A stretch of DNA of 41,632 nt from Sunxiuqinia dokdonensis. Lineage in GTDB: Bacteria; Bacteroidota; Bacteroidia; Bacteroidales; Prolixibacteraceae. The notes under the pieces were generated by a model, which saw only the letters and a list, made by a program, of their open reading frames with translations, was not told the DNA's origin and did not search any database. The translations under genes were made by a program, and so were the position numbers. Positions 8,089 through 17,171 of the stretch are shown piece after piece; position 1 is the stretch's first letter; each line of letters opens with the position of its first letter. Location: the NCBI RefSeq assembly GCF_001270965.1, contig NZ_LGIA01000187.1, forward strand, positions 1 through 41,632. Reading direction: 5' to 3'.

Positions 8089-8120
8089 GAATATGCTCGT
8101 CACATTCGTCTTTTTTCTTT
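8076..8120. terminator. bidirectional terminator hairpin
   Basis: A perfect 17-bp stem (8076-8092 with 8104-8120) encloses an 11-base loop. The core GACGAAT/ATTCGTC is flanked by A-runs on the left and T-runs on the right, so it can terminate transcription from both strands between the convergent POT gene and the gene ending at 8227. Confidence 0.85.
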
Positions 8121-8173
8121 CGAACAGCGCCCTGTTTTATTCCCTAACACGCCATTCTTTGTCTATCCTGAAT

Positions 8174-8203
8174 AAAAAAAAGAAGGGGCCACATGGCGGC
8201 CCC
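8174..8203 (-). terminator. Rho-independent terminator after the 1156-residue gene
   Basis: On the minus strand GGGGCC (8203-8198) pairs with GGCCCC (8190-8185) around a 7-base loop, followed by TTC and a run of eight T. It starts 24 bases past the stop codon at 8227. Together with the hairpin at 8076-8120 this gives the gene two successive terminators. Confidence 0.87.
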
Positions 8204-8226
8204 CTCTATCCAAATCTTTAAAAACC

Positions 8227-11200
8227 TTAATCTTCAATCGGGCGAAGCGTATCCGCGCCAATTGTCCCTTTCAGATCGTCAAGGTATGCCGGCGATGATA
8301 CTTGCTTCAACCTGGCTTTTGCAGCTTTCAGGCGCTCGGGCAGGTTAAGCCGAACCGACGTTTCAGCAAAATTCTTGCGGCTGTTCACCTCTTCAATATA
8401 GGCCACATTCTTTGTCCATTGGGCGACATCGCGCTTCTGCTTTTCAACCAGGCGCTCCTTGTACCAATCGCTATTCAACACAGCCTCGCGGGTAAACATC
8501 GCACGAATATCGGGATGGTTCCGTCCTTTACCCTGATATTTACCGTCAATCATGATGTGAACCAGCGCTTTCAGCGGTGGACACAAGAGGTCAACGGTTC
8601 CGTCGCGCATATAACCTTCGGCCACCCGTTTCTGGGTTACTGATAGGTTCTCGATCGATGCCACGAACATATCCAGATCCTGCGTCTCAGGCTTCAGCAT
8701 ATCTTCGCTAAACACCGCATCGGGCTTACTAAAAATACGCCCCATAAAGTGGGTCACAAATTTCAGGGTGATCCGGTATCCCAGCAGGCTGGCATCGACC
8801 TCTTTCCCATTGTGTTTGAAATTCTCAACCTTTTCAAGATAGCCATTCGCAATCAGGAATTTCGGATCGCGCTCTTCAACAGTCATCCGGCACCAAATTT
8901 CGGGAATCAGCAAACTGATGTCGTGATCGACCTTGTAGTTTGGACCCACATAGCCGGCAGCCGATGAAAAGCCGTCGTAGCCCGTAAGAATATACGACAG
9001 GAAAGCATTGTTCAGGTCGGCGGCTGGCAGCAAGGAATTGAACGGGCCTTTGGTAAGCGCTCCTTCGGAACCAAAACCTGTGGTAGACGGAGACTTTCCG
9101 GTGATACTGCAAATAAAATCGATAAACAGTTCGGGCAATTCCTGATAATGTACCGGGTTGTACACCGCTAATGGCGGCACATTGTTTTCGGGTTCAGCCG
9201 GATTGTTTCTCCGACCAGGCAGCACCGCATTGACCGGAAACAACACTGGCTTATCGAGTGGCACTTTTCTGAAAATTCGGGTAGCTGTTTCCGCCACATA
9301 TCGTTCAACCGGATTGACAAGGTCGGGCCGGGTTTGCAGGTAACGTGGGTTTTTCGATGGCAGTCCATCAACCAGTCGAGGCTCTGAGGGGACCACCAAA
9401 TATTCGGGCGATTCGCTCTTCAGGAAATTGTTAATCAAATCTTTCACAGGCTGAGTGTACAACTCAAATCCAATGGCATCATCCTTAATTTCCTGCACTT
9501 GTGCGCGAGTCAGCGGTTCAAAGTTCGACAGGAAGGTATTCGGACTGGAAAGATCTTTCTCTCCTTGCTTATCGTACCCTTTTACGATACAATCATCGGG
9601 ACGTTGAAACAGTCGTGACTCACAGTTTTTCAGAATCTTAACACTGGGGTTGGTGTATTTCGGGTTCAAATTCTCCAGTTTTGAGGCATCCAATGTTACC
9701 GAAGCCGAAATATCATCTTCCATTTGAACTTTGCTCGATGGATTGTAGTCTTGACGAAGCAAGAAGATTCGCCATGATTTATCCTGGTCGTGCCCCACAC
9801 GTAGGTAATTCGACAACAACTTGTTATTTCTGAATTTCAATTCATTTCCGGGAATACCGTTCACCCGGTCAACGGAGAAATAACTCCGCCAGTTCTCGTC
9901 CCAGTCTTCGCTGTAATTTCCTTTAATCACATAAATCAGCACCTTAATTCGCTGAGGGAAAGAAGTTAGCCATTTGTTGTACTCATCGGTATATTCGTCC
10001 GATGGTGTGAGCAACTTAATGACGGAGCCCAACGAACGCCGGCGACTTAAAATATGCCGTGATTTATGGACTGAATAGTCGGCAGGAACTTTGAAACGCT
10101 TGGAGAAATCTTTTGACATGATCTCTTCCACCATATCCAAATCCGCGTTCAGATCGGTCACAATAACCGATCCCTGGATCATGGCATCCTTAATTGACTT
10201 TGAAATTTCAGATTTTCCACCCCCGGAAACAGTGCATGGTTTGTGGCAAAGTGTTCCTTCGGCCAAGGTTCCAACCAAATGCCACTTGGGACCTTCAATC
10301 CGCTTTTTCATTTCTACCCGGTAACCATTGGGGTAGATGTAGTATTTGTAGGGTAGCAACTTGATGCTTTGTTCTTTGCCAGCTTGTTCCCAGCTAATGG
10401 TCTGCTTCAACAAATCAAAAGTGGCATCTTCGGGAACATAAATTACCTGGGGATAGGTTTTATCGACCGCGTAGCCCTCCTTCTTCAATTCAAGCATGTC
10501 GGCAAATAAGTAGATAAAGGAGGCGAAGTTCATTCCATTGGTAGGCAAACGCTCATCGAGATACCACTTCTCTCCCAAGTTGTAGCTTCGGAAAGCGATT
10601 GCACCCCCGGCGTGTTCTTCTTCGGCCAAACCAAACAAGTTTGCTGAATAACCGATCATGGTTTTCACTTCCTTCTTGCAATAGCCGTAATAGTTATCAG
10701 CAATTAAGGTAATCGCCACGCCACGCTCATCACGGGCCGTAATTTTGAAAGCAGAACCATCATTGTATTTTTCATCGTCCTTTTTCCAACACATGCCATC
10801 GCGCTTTTGGCGTTCGGTCGCGTTGTCGTAATGAGGCAAGCCCAACTCTTTCTTGGTCAATTTGGTCAGGTGAGGCGCAAGGATGACGCAACCGGTATGA
10901 CCGGTCCAGTTGGCTGGAGCTAATGCTGCGTCGTTTTCAGGAAGGAAAGGATCGCCCGCATTTCCGAAGATCGATTCAACAAAATCGAGGTTCGAAACCA
11001 AACTTCCCGGAGCCAGGAACTGAATCTCCATTGATTTTTCTTCAATTACTCCCGGCACTTCAGGAACAACAATGGGCCGCAGCATGAGGCTCACAAACAA
11101 CTCGGCTGCGTTTTCCTGATTGGCCGTAAACGGCAGCTTCATGATTTCCTTTGGTGGATTTAAAGCAGCTTGCAACAGTTTGCAAAATGCCGATTTTGGC

Positions 11201-11697
11201 ACTGCTTTTTTGTCATCAGGAATTGGCAAGCCACCTTCGCTGACATGAAAAACCCCTTTGGTGGTCCGGCGATCCTCTTTGGGGTTATTCAAAATGCCCT
11301 GTGAAGTTCGGTACGATTTAATGATGTCTGTTTCATGATAATCCGCATTCATGGGCAGGGAAACCATCCGGGCTAAGCCGTAACGGTCGAGAATAAACGG
11401 ATGGTCAGGGAAAGTAATCGAATTATCGCCCGGAACGTCGCTCAGATAATCTTTCAAAAACTTTTGGATGCGCTCTCCCATTGGCGACAAGTTTTTTTCG
11501 AGTAAGCGGGACTTGATGTTGTAGTTATTTAGTAAGGGCATGGCCATTTCCAACAAATCAGACTTGGGTCCGTTATTGATGGTTGGGTAACCATCAGCAG
11601 CCAGCTTCAAATTGATGTATTGGATTTTTTTCTTGTCTGATACGATCGGTTCGTTCTGGTCAACACCAGCGATCCCAAAGGTTCTGTTTACAGTCAT
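8227..11697 (-). CDS. large P-loop protein, candidate PPi-dependent phosphoenolpyruvate carboxykinase
   Basis: Cytoplasmic-looking protein of 1156 residues with no signal peptide, membrane segment or obvious repeats. A Walker-A-like loop TVSGGGKSE (K495 in SGGGKSE, 491-497) lies mid-protein, followed by SIVTDLNADLDM-type text (actual: SVIVTDLNADLDMVEE). The conserved-looking blocks include FPDHPFILDRYGLARM, NWTGHTGCVILAPH, ITLIADNYYGYCKKEVKTM and GFGSEGALTKGPFNSLLPA. From memory, PPi-type PEPCKs described in Entamoeba, propionibacteria and other bacteria are about 1100-1200 residues, twice the ATP/GTP enzymes, with a divergent P-loop; this protein fits by length and P-loop. That enzyme interconverts oxaloacetate + PPi with PEP + CO2 + phosphate. 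The assignment is inference, not a recognised domain hit. It is flanked by two terminators and by acs upstream on the same strand (277-base gap). Alternative: an uncharacterised nucleotide-binding protein. Confidence 0.55.
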   Translation of the reverse strand: MTVNRTFGIAGVDQNEPIVSDKKKIQYINLKLAADGYPTINNGPKSDLLEMAMPLLNNYNIKSRLLEKNLSPMGERIQKFLKDYLSDVPGDNSITFPDHPFILDRYGLARMVSLPMNADYHETDIIKSYRTSQGILNNPKEDRRTTKGVFHVSEGGLPIPDDKKAVPKSAFCKLLQAALNPPKEIMKLPFTANQENAAELFVSLMLRPIVVPEVPGVIEEKSMEIQFLAPGSLVSNLDFVESIFGNAGDPFLPENDAALAPANWTGHTGCVILAPHLTKLTKKELGLPHYDNATERQKRDGMCWKKDDEKYNDGSAFKITARDERGVAITLIADNYYGYCKKEVKTMIGYSANLFGLAEEEHAGGAIAFRSYNLGEKWYLDERLPTNGMNFASFIYLFADMLELKKEGYAVDKTYPQVIYVPEDATFDLLKQTISWEQAGKEQSIKLLPYKYYIYPNGYRVEMKKRIEGPKWHLVGTLAEGTLCHKPCTVSGGGKSEISKSIKDAMIQGSVIVTDLNADLDMVEEIMSKDFSKRFKVPADYSVHKSRHILSRRRSLGSVIKLLTPSDEYTDEYNKWLTSFPQRIKVLIYVIKGNYSEDWDENWRSYFSVDRVNGIPGNELKFRNNKLLSNYLRVGHDQDKSWRIFLLRQDYNPSSKVQMEDDISASVTLDASKLENLNPKYTNPSVKILKNCESRLFQRPDDCIVKGYDKQGEKDLSSPNTFLSNFEPLTRAQVQEIKDDAIGFELYTQPVKDLINNFLKSESPEYLVVPSEPRLVDGLPSKNPRYLQTRPDLVNPVERYVAETATRIFRKVPLDKPVLFPVNAVLPGRRNNPAEPENNVPPLAVYNPVHYQELPELFIDFICSITGKSPSTTGFGSEGALTKGPFNSLLPAADLNNAFLSYILTGYDGFSSAAGYVGPNYKVDHDISLLIPEIWCRMTVEERDPKFLIANGYLEKVENFKHNGKEVDASLLGYRITLKFVTHFMGRIFSKPDAVFSEDMLKPETQDLDMFVASIENLSVTQKRVAEGYMRDGTVDLLCPPLKALVHIMIDGKYQGKGRNHPDIRAMFTREAVLNSDWYKERLVEKQKRDVAQWTKNVAYIEEVNSRKNFAETSVRLNLPERLKAAKARLKQVSSPAYLDDLKGTIGADTLRPIED

Positions 11698-11974
11698 GAT
11701 ATCTAGTTTTTAATTGATAATTTGTGAAGAACGTCTTTTCATTTCTCTGAAAAACTCAGATTTTCGCTTCCTTTTATTTCTATAAATAGTACGTTCTTGT
11801 TCCATATAAGTTCATTCGCTGGCAGGCTCATTCGAGCAATCCAACTGGATTCAAAAATAGTCACGAAACGCTCCTTTCAGCCGAATTCGCGCGTCGATTC
11901 ATCCAAGTTTAACGGAAAGATTACATCATCAAAAACGCATCTTTTGATCTTTTTCTCCGGCCAATATTTTGGGT

Positions 11975-13888
11975 TTATCTTTTCACATCGACCAATGCTC
12001 CGTCAATAATTTGTTCCACAACATCTTCGTCAAGCAAAGTGGAAATATCGCCCAAATTGGTGGCATCACCTTCAGCCACTTTCCTTAAAATACGGCGCAT
12101 AATTTTACCGCTCCGGGTTTTGGGGAGGCCGGGAACAAGCTGAACCAAATCGGGACGGGCAATCGGGCCAATAATCTTGGTCACCCCTTGCATGATGCTC
12201 TTCCGAATGCCGTCTTCGCCTCCGGTTGACAACTCGCCACAAGCTACAAACGCATAAATTCCCTGTCCTTTAATGGCATGAGGATAGCCAACCACGGCCG
12301 ATTCGTTCACCAGCGGGTGTTCGTTGATGGCGTTTTCTATTTCAGCCGTTCCGAGCCGGTGCCCCGACACGTTGATCACATCATCCACTCGCCCTAAAAT
12401 TCGGTAATAGCCGTCTTCATCACGCTTGACACCATCGCCCGTAAAATACATCTTACTGTAACTCGAAAAGTAGGTCTGCCTAAACCGTTCGTGGTCGCCC
12501 CAAATGGTTCGTGCCATGCCTGGCCAAGGGTATTTAATACACAAATTGCCCTCCACCGAATTCCCGGTTAACTCCTTTCCTTCGTTACTGACAATCACCG
12601 GCTGTACGCCGGGCAATGGCAAAGTGGCAAATGAAGGCTTGGTTGGCGTGATTCCTGCAATGGGCGACACCATCACCCCGCCGGTTTCGGTTTGCCACCA
12701 GGTGTCAACAATCGGGCATTGGTTTCGACCTACATGATCATGATACCAGTGCCACGCTTCTTCGTTAATCGGTTCGCCTACTGTTCCAAGTACCTTCAGC
12801 GATGACAGTTTCTTTCCTTCCACAAACTCATTGCCTTTGGCCAGCAGCGCCCGGATCGCAGTTGGAGCGGTATAAAACTGGTTGACCTGGTATTTGCTGA
12901 CGATATCCCAAAAACGGCCGGCATCGGGCCAGGTTGGAACACCTTCAAACATCAGGGTTTTGGCACCGGCCAGCAACGGCCCATAAACGATGTAGGTATG
13001 TCCGGTAATCCAGCCAATATCGGCGGTACAAAAATACACGTCGCCAGCGTGGTACTGAAAAACATTGCTAAACGTGTAGCCTGAATAAACCATATATCCA
13101 CCGGTTGTATGCACAATCCCCTTGGGTTTCCCGGTCGAACCCGAAGTATAAAGAATGAACAGGGGGTCTTCGGAATCCATCTCTTCAGCCGGGCACACCT
13201 CCGACTGTCCGTCAACCGCTTTATGCCACCAAATGTCGCGGCCAACAACCATCTCAATATCTGATTTCGTCCTTTTCAGCACCACAACGGTTTCAATGCT
13301 GGAGCAATTTGTCAGTGCTTCATCTGCAATTTGCTTGAGTGGGGTAATCTTGTCGCCCCGAAAACCACCATCAGCTGTCAGCAATACTTTGGCTGCGGCA
13401 TCATTGATTCGTTCTTTGAGCGCGTTGGCGGAAAAGCCTGCAAATACAACCGAATGAATGGCTCCGATGCGGGCACATGCCAGCAGAGCAATCGCCAACT
13501 CAGGAACCATCGGCATGTAAATGGCCACTCGGTCGCCCTTCCCTACTCCCAAACGGCGCAAGGTGTTGGCAAACTTATTCACTTCAACAAACAGTTCTGA
13601 GTAAGTCAGCGTTCGTGATTCTTCGTCAGGGTTGTTTGGCTCCCAGATAATGGCTTCCTGAGATCCGTGGGTGTACAAGTTGCGTTCGAAAATATTTTCG
13701 GTGATATTGAGCTTTCCGTTAACATACCACTGAATTTTGGGTTCATCAAAATTCCAATCTACCACTTTATCCCAACGTTTACGCCAAAAAAAACTCTCGC
13801 CTTGCTGGGCCCAAAAAGCCTGAGGATTAGCAACACTTTTTTGGTACTCATGAATATAGCCTCCGAGGCTATGAATTTTGTTTATCAT
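11975..13888 (-). CDS. acs: acetate-CoA ligase (AMP-forming)
   Basis: Protein of 637 residues, standard length for Acs. All adenylate-forming motifs are present: the phosphate-binding loop YTSGSTGKPKGIVHTTGGY, the WWQTETGG motif that contacts AMP, YFTGDGVKRDEDGYYRILGR with the hinge Asp, VDDVINVSGHRLGTAEIE, and the C-terminal PKTRSGKIMRRILR whose Lys (K595) is the residue known to be acetylated for control in other Acs enzymes. It makes acetyl-CoA from acetate, ATP and CoA, releasing AMP and PPi, in the cytoplasm. The N-terminal HEYQKSVANPQAFWAQQGESF stretch is the usual Acs entry, supporting the start. It is transcribed toward the large gene at 8227; a PPi-using partner there would be metabolically attractive, but there is no operon evidence. 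Confidence 0.97.
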   Translation of the reverse strand: MINKIHSLGGYIHEYQKSVANPQAFWAQQGESFFWRKRWDKVVDWNFDEPKIQWYVNGKLNITENIFERNLYTHGSQEAIIWEPNNPDEESRTLTYSELFVEVNKFANTLRRLGVGKGDRVAIYMPMVPELAIALLACARIGAIHSVVFAGFSANALKERINDAAAKVLLTADGGFRGDKITPLKQIADEALTNCSSIETVVVLKRTKSDIEMVVGRDIWWHKAVDGQSEVCPAEEMDSEDPLFILYTSGSTGKPKGIVHTTGGYMVYSGYTFSNVFQYHAGDVYFCTADIGWITGHTYIVYGPLLAGAKTLMFEGVPTWPDAGRFWDIVSKYQVNQFYTAPTAIRALLAKGNEFVEGKKLSSLKVLGTVGEPINEEAWHWYHDHVGRNQCPIVDTWWQTETGGVMVSPIAGITPTKPSFATLPLPGVQPVIVSNEGKELTGNSVEGNLCIKYPWPGMARTIWGDHERFRQTYFSSYSKMYFTGDGVKRDEDGYYRILGRVDDVINVSGHRLGTAEIENAINEHPLVNESAVVGYPHAIKGQGIYAFVACGELSTGGEDGIRKSIMQGVTKIIGPIARPDLVQLVPGLPKTRSGKIMRRILRKVAEGDATNLGDISTLLDEDVVEQIIDGALVDVKR

Positions 13889-14117
13889 TTTATTCGTTTT
13901 TTAGGTTGTCAAATTGAAGAAAATTAGACAACACTAATTTAAACTGAATAAAAATAAGATACAAGGTCGACTAATTAAAAGATCAATATTCAACGGTTTA
14001 GCGTATCGGGCAAGACATAAAAAGAGGCAGAATCCAGACCATACACATCAGCAAATCCAGTAATAAGTTGTCCATTTATCAGTAATAAATACTGAACAAA
14101 AATGACCCAAAAACAAA

Positions 14118-15515
14118 TCATTTTGAACGGGTTAAGACAGCCACCCAACCATGCTCTGTTGGCGCACTAAGCTTCACGATTTCACCACCTGCTACCGTTT
14201 GCTCCGAGGCCCAGCTTCCGTGTTGAATATCCATCCACCTCAAGGAAAATTCCGCTTTAAAATCAGTCAAATTCAGGCCCACATCGCCTTTCCCGGTAAA
14301 ATAAACCAAGTATGTTTCACCCGGATTTGCACTCAAAAAAGCTTCATTTTCATGACAGTCTGAAAGCAGTTCATTGCCGGGATGTAGCTCCCACCAGGAA
14401 ACCACGGATTCAATTTGACGGACAGCTTGAACCTGTGCTATTGACCGTTCGGACAAACCAAGCCCCGAAGGCGGCCGGTGAAACCGTGCCGAAGCCACAC
14501 CGCCCAGAATATGGCGCCACCACCGTTCAATTCCGTCCTGGGTGTTTCCGTGCGGGCCGCTGTCTGAACCGTAGGTTTTGACTGTATTCAACGGGCGGGG
14601 ATGAGAGGAAAGGTACTTGCGAACCCACATGAGATTGTCCCAATGCACCTGTCCCATTTTCTGGTTATTCTGCGAAATATCACAATAAGCATAGCGCTCC
14701 GGACGATCAAAGGTTCGTTTATGCTGGTCCGACCTTAAATCCCAGTTATCCCACATTTCAGTAACACAAATCTTCTTCCCCTTCTTCCTTGCTTTTTCCT
14801 GAATGAATTTGGCCCAAAAAACTGCCCATTCTTCTTCACCCGCTGTTTCGTTATCTATGCAATACAAAACGTGATCAAACTTTAACGAAATGGAAAGCAT
14901 TTTCTCTACGTAACGTTTCTGAATGTTTAACAAAACGGTATTATTTCGCTGCTGTGGCGTTGTGAAAAAGAACGGCTGCTGGTTGCGTCCGGGGTGATCG
15001 GGATAATCCAGCGCAAGGCCGGATTCTGATTCGTTGTAGTTGAGATTATTTTGGGGATTGTAGGGGTGAGGTGACCAGTGGTTTCGGGAATAGTCAAACC
15101 GATCCCACACTTCGATTTGAACAATGATATCACGCTTGCGGGTTTGTTTCAGAAAAAATTCAAACCGATTCCAATACGTTTCATTCCACTGATCCAGGTC
15201 ATACTTTCCCTCGTCAAGCCGTTTAAAAGGATAAAGTTCAAAACCGCGGTCATGCCGGTCACTCATTGTATTGCGCACATAATTGGCCCCGATGGCTTTC
15301 ATCGAATCAAGGTGCGGAATCAGCATGCTGGCCGGCCATTGAAAAAGGTTGTCATCGTCGCTTGCCCCCAACAGAAGCACGGGCTTGTTTTCGAATTGCC
15401 AAAACCAGGGATTCTGTTTCCACGGCTGAATACGCTTTTTATCATTCCGTTTGCTGCCAAAAGCAATCAGTGCAACACTACAAATAAAAAGTCCGACTAA
15501 CGTTAGTTTCTTCAT
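14118..15515 (-). CDS. secreted TIM-barrel glycosidase-like protein with collagen-binding-like C-terminal domain
   Basis: Protein of 465 residues with a signal peptide (KKLTLVGLFICSVALIAFGS). The next part (WFWQFENKPVLLLGASDDDNLF, IGANYVRNTMSD, IVQIEVWDRFDY, VLYCIDNETAGEEEWAVFWAKF, KICVTEMWDNWD) reads as alternating strands and helices of a (beta/alpha)8 glycosidase. The Glu in DNETAG and the Glu in VTEMWDN sit at plausible strand-4 and strand-6/7 catalytic positions. The last 90 residues (TYLVYFTGKGDVGLNL...LRWMDIQHGSW...HGWVAVLTR) resemble the small beta domain that ends DUF4038/GH140 proteins. It overlaps the upstream GH140-like gene by 4 bases (ATGA), so the two are translated as an operon. 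I cannot place it in a named GH family; the substrate is unknown, with plant cell-wall polysaccharide the best guess from neighbours. Confidence 0.6.
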   Translation of the reverse strand: MKKLTLVGLFICSVALIAFGSKRNDKKRIQPWKQNPWFWQFENKPVLLLGASDDDNLFQWPASMLIPHLDSMKAIGANYVRNTMSDRHDRGFELYPFKRLDEGKYDLDQWNETYWNRFEFFLKQTRKRDIIVQIEVWDRFDYSRNHWSPHPYNPQNNLNYNESESGLALDYPDHPGRNQQPFFFTTPQQRNNTVLLNIQKRYVEKMLSISLKFDHVLYCIDNETAGEEEWAVFWAKFIQEKARKKGKKICVTEMWDNWDLRSDQHKRTFDRPERYAYCDISQNNQKMGQVHWDNLMWVRKYLSSHPRPLNTVKTYGSDSGPHGNTQDGIERWWRHILGGVASARFHRPPSGLGLSERSIAQVQAVRQIESVVSWWELHPGNELLSDCHENEAFLSANPGETYLVYFTGKGDVGLNLTDFKAEFSLRWMDIQHGSWASEQTVAGGEIVKLSAPTEHGWVAVLTRSK

Positions 15516-16921
15516 CTCTTCGTTGATTTTCCCGGGGCTTTAAACCCCGATTTTACATTGTCGAGTACCAGTACCCAGTCGTTTCCACGTCCTTGAGTTG
15601 GCGTACTGAATTGTCGAATCTCCTGATTTTTTATCCGGCCAATTTTTGAGACCTCGCCGGTTCGGCAATTGTACCACCAGGCTTTCGACTTTTTCCAGTC
15701 ACATCGCTTGAGATTCAGCCTGGCATCAATTCCCGTGGGAATGTAAACCATCACAAAGTGGCTGCCCTTTGTGGCCACGATGAATTCCTTTTCCGGCATG
15801 TTGTCATTCAGAATGATTTCCTGAAAAGGAACCCGGTCCGTCAGCGGGCGGCTTTCTATTAAACGACGCAGGTGAATCATGTCCCAGGCTCCGGGCAAGT
15901 CCAGGTCAGCACGCCAGCTGTTTCGGGCAAAACCAATGGGCTGACGTCCTTCGGCCAACATTTGCCAAATGGCATGGCAACCGTAAGTTACGCCAAAACC
16001 GCCCGAAAAAACGCCCCAATAGCATGCCTGCCGCACGTCCACATCGTTGAACCAGCCAAGCGTTTCGGGTTTCCAATTGTGTGGATGATCTTCGTACCGA
16101 GGTTCGCCATCCAACACTGGTTTTGTGGGTTGGCGATTATAATCGGGTACCATCAGACGTTTAAAAATGGCATACGACCGCTGCCCATGCCCCGTCTGCA
16201 TCATATTGAAGTCGAGCCAGTCGCTTTCGTGAAACCATTTTGACGAACTGGATTCGCCGGATGGATGGTAGGTCATCAGGTGGTTTTTATCAACCGATTT
16301 GATGCCACGGGCCAGCGCATCCCAAACCGCAAAATTATCACCACCACCCAACCGGTCGCCCCCGTTGATCCAGATGATGTTTTTGAAATTGCGGTAGCGC
16401 TTTCCCAAAATTTCGCCGTAGGCAAAAGCATTCGCTTCATTAAAAATGACCGGGCCAACCCCCCATTTTTTATCCACCTTGTCGCCCCAGGTCGGAAGCA
16501 GACCAACAAACATTCCTTTTTCTTCCGCTTTCCGAATCACCCAATCAACATGAGCAAAATACGCTTCATTCACCCTCGTCGGGTCGTTATCAATCAGCGG
16601 TTTATTCCCTTCGGCATTGGGCGTGTTGAGCCCGTCGAGCTCGGCCAAAACAACAGCCTGAATCACGTTAAAACCCTTCTCCCTGCGATCCTCCAGGTAC
16701 TCCAGGGTTTCGTCCTTACTGAGGCGGTGAAACAGTTCCCAGGCGGTATCGCCCATCCAAAAAAATGGCGTACCATCTTCAAAAGTAAGTAACCGATTAT
16801 TTTCTGCGACAAGCAGTTTACCATGCGAAAACTCAACAGCTGGTCCCTCCCATACGATTTCCTGTGACAGAACTTGAAAAGAAAAGGTAATCAAACAACC
16901 AAAGAACAGAAGTGGCTTCAT
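15512..16921 (-). CDS. GH140-like (DUF4038) secreted glycoside hydrolase
   Basis: With the start at 16921 (MKPLLFFGCLITFSFQVLSQ signal peptide) the protein has 469 residues, matching apiosidase-type GH140 enzymes; 26 further upstream codons are open but would bury the signal peptide. The DUF4038 TIM barrel begins with NRLLTFEDGTPFFWMGDTAWELFHRLS and continues with KGFNVIQAVVLAELDG, FVGLLPTWGDK, IIWINGGDR (D189, candidate acid/base) and PVLDGEPRYED (E273, candidate partner). The C-terminal WWYNCRTGEVSKIG...FSTPTQGRGNDWVLVLD matches the putative collagen-binding domain that follows DUF4038. The characterised GH140 enzyme removes apiose-containing side chains from the pectin rhamnogalacturonan II; whether this member does so is inferred. 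It heads a two-gene operon with the gene ending at 14118 and is divergent from the sensor kinase at 17172. Confidence 0.8.
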   Translation of the reverse strand: MKPLLFFGCLITFSFQVLSQEIVWEGPAVEFSHGKLLVAENNRLLTFEDGTPFFWMGDTAWELFHRLSKDETLEYLEDRREKGFNVIQAVVLAELDGLNTPNAEGNKPLIDNDPTRVNEAYFAHVDWVIRKAEEKGMFVGLLPTWGDKVDKKWGVGPVIFNEANAFAYGEILGKRYRNFKNIIWINGGDRLGGGDNFAVWDALARGIKSVDKNHLMTYHPSGESSSSKWFHESDWLDFNMMQTGHGQRSYAIFKRLMVPDYNRQPTKPVLDGEPRYEDHPHNWKPETLGWFNDVDVRQACYWGVFSGGFGVTYGCHAIWQMLAEGRQPIGFARNSWRADLDLPGAWDMIHLRRLIESRPLTDRVPFQEIILNDNMPEKEFIVATKGSHFVMVYIPTGIDARLNLKRCDWKKSKAWWYNCRTGEVSKIGRIKNQEIRQFSTPTQGRGNDWVLVLDNVKSGFKAPGKSTKR

Positions 16922-17136
16922 AGTTTTGCAGTTTAGGCTCGTGGTTAAACGACAGGAATTTACAACTTTTGATTCAAACTGGCGAAAATCTCCCTCCATT
17001 TTTCATTTTGAACACAAAGCAAGTAACGTAATTCGTTCAAAACTCACTTCAAAACAAAGGAAAGTCGGTTGGTTAAAGGCGAACAAAAAAAATTAGCTTA
17101 TACAGCACTTTTAAAATTTCATGAACCATATTTTTA

Positions 17137-17144
17137 TATATTTG
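17137..17144 (+). promoter_or_regulatory. -7 promoter element of the sensor kinase gene
   Basis: TATATTTG is an exact TAnnTTTG match, 27 bases before the GTG start at 17172. No TTTG is seen 19-21 bases upstream. It lies in the 250-base divergent region shared with the GH140-like operon. Confidence 0.45.
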
Positions 17145-17171
17145 GCCGCGGGGATAATTGATTGATGCGGT

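Noticed and set aside
11698-11974. Regulatory content of the gap between acs and the large gene
   Set aside because: A 7-bp AT-only stem (ATCAAAA/TTTTGAT, 11928-11948) and distant AAGAACGT/ACGTTCTT copies were seen, but neither is convincing; no exact TAnnTTTG box was found.
14058-14088. Two CAGTAATAA copies 22 bases apart
   Set aside because: Short, AT-rich and only two copies; too little to call a repeat or operator.
16922-16999. Upstream start for the GH140-like gene
   Set aside because: It would precede the signal peptide with 26 polar residues, which would block export.
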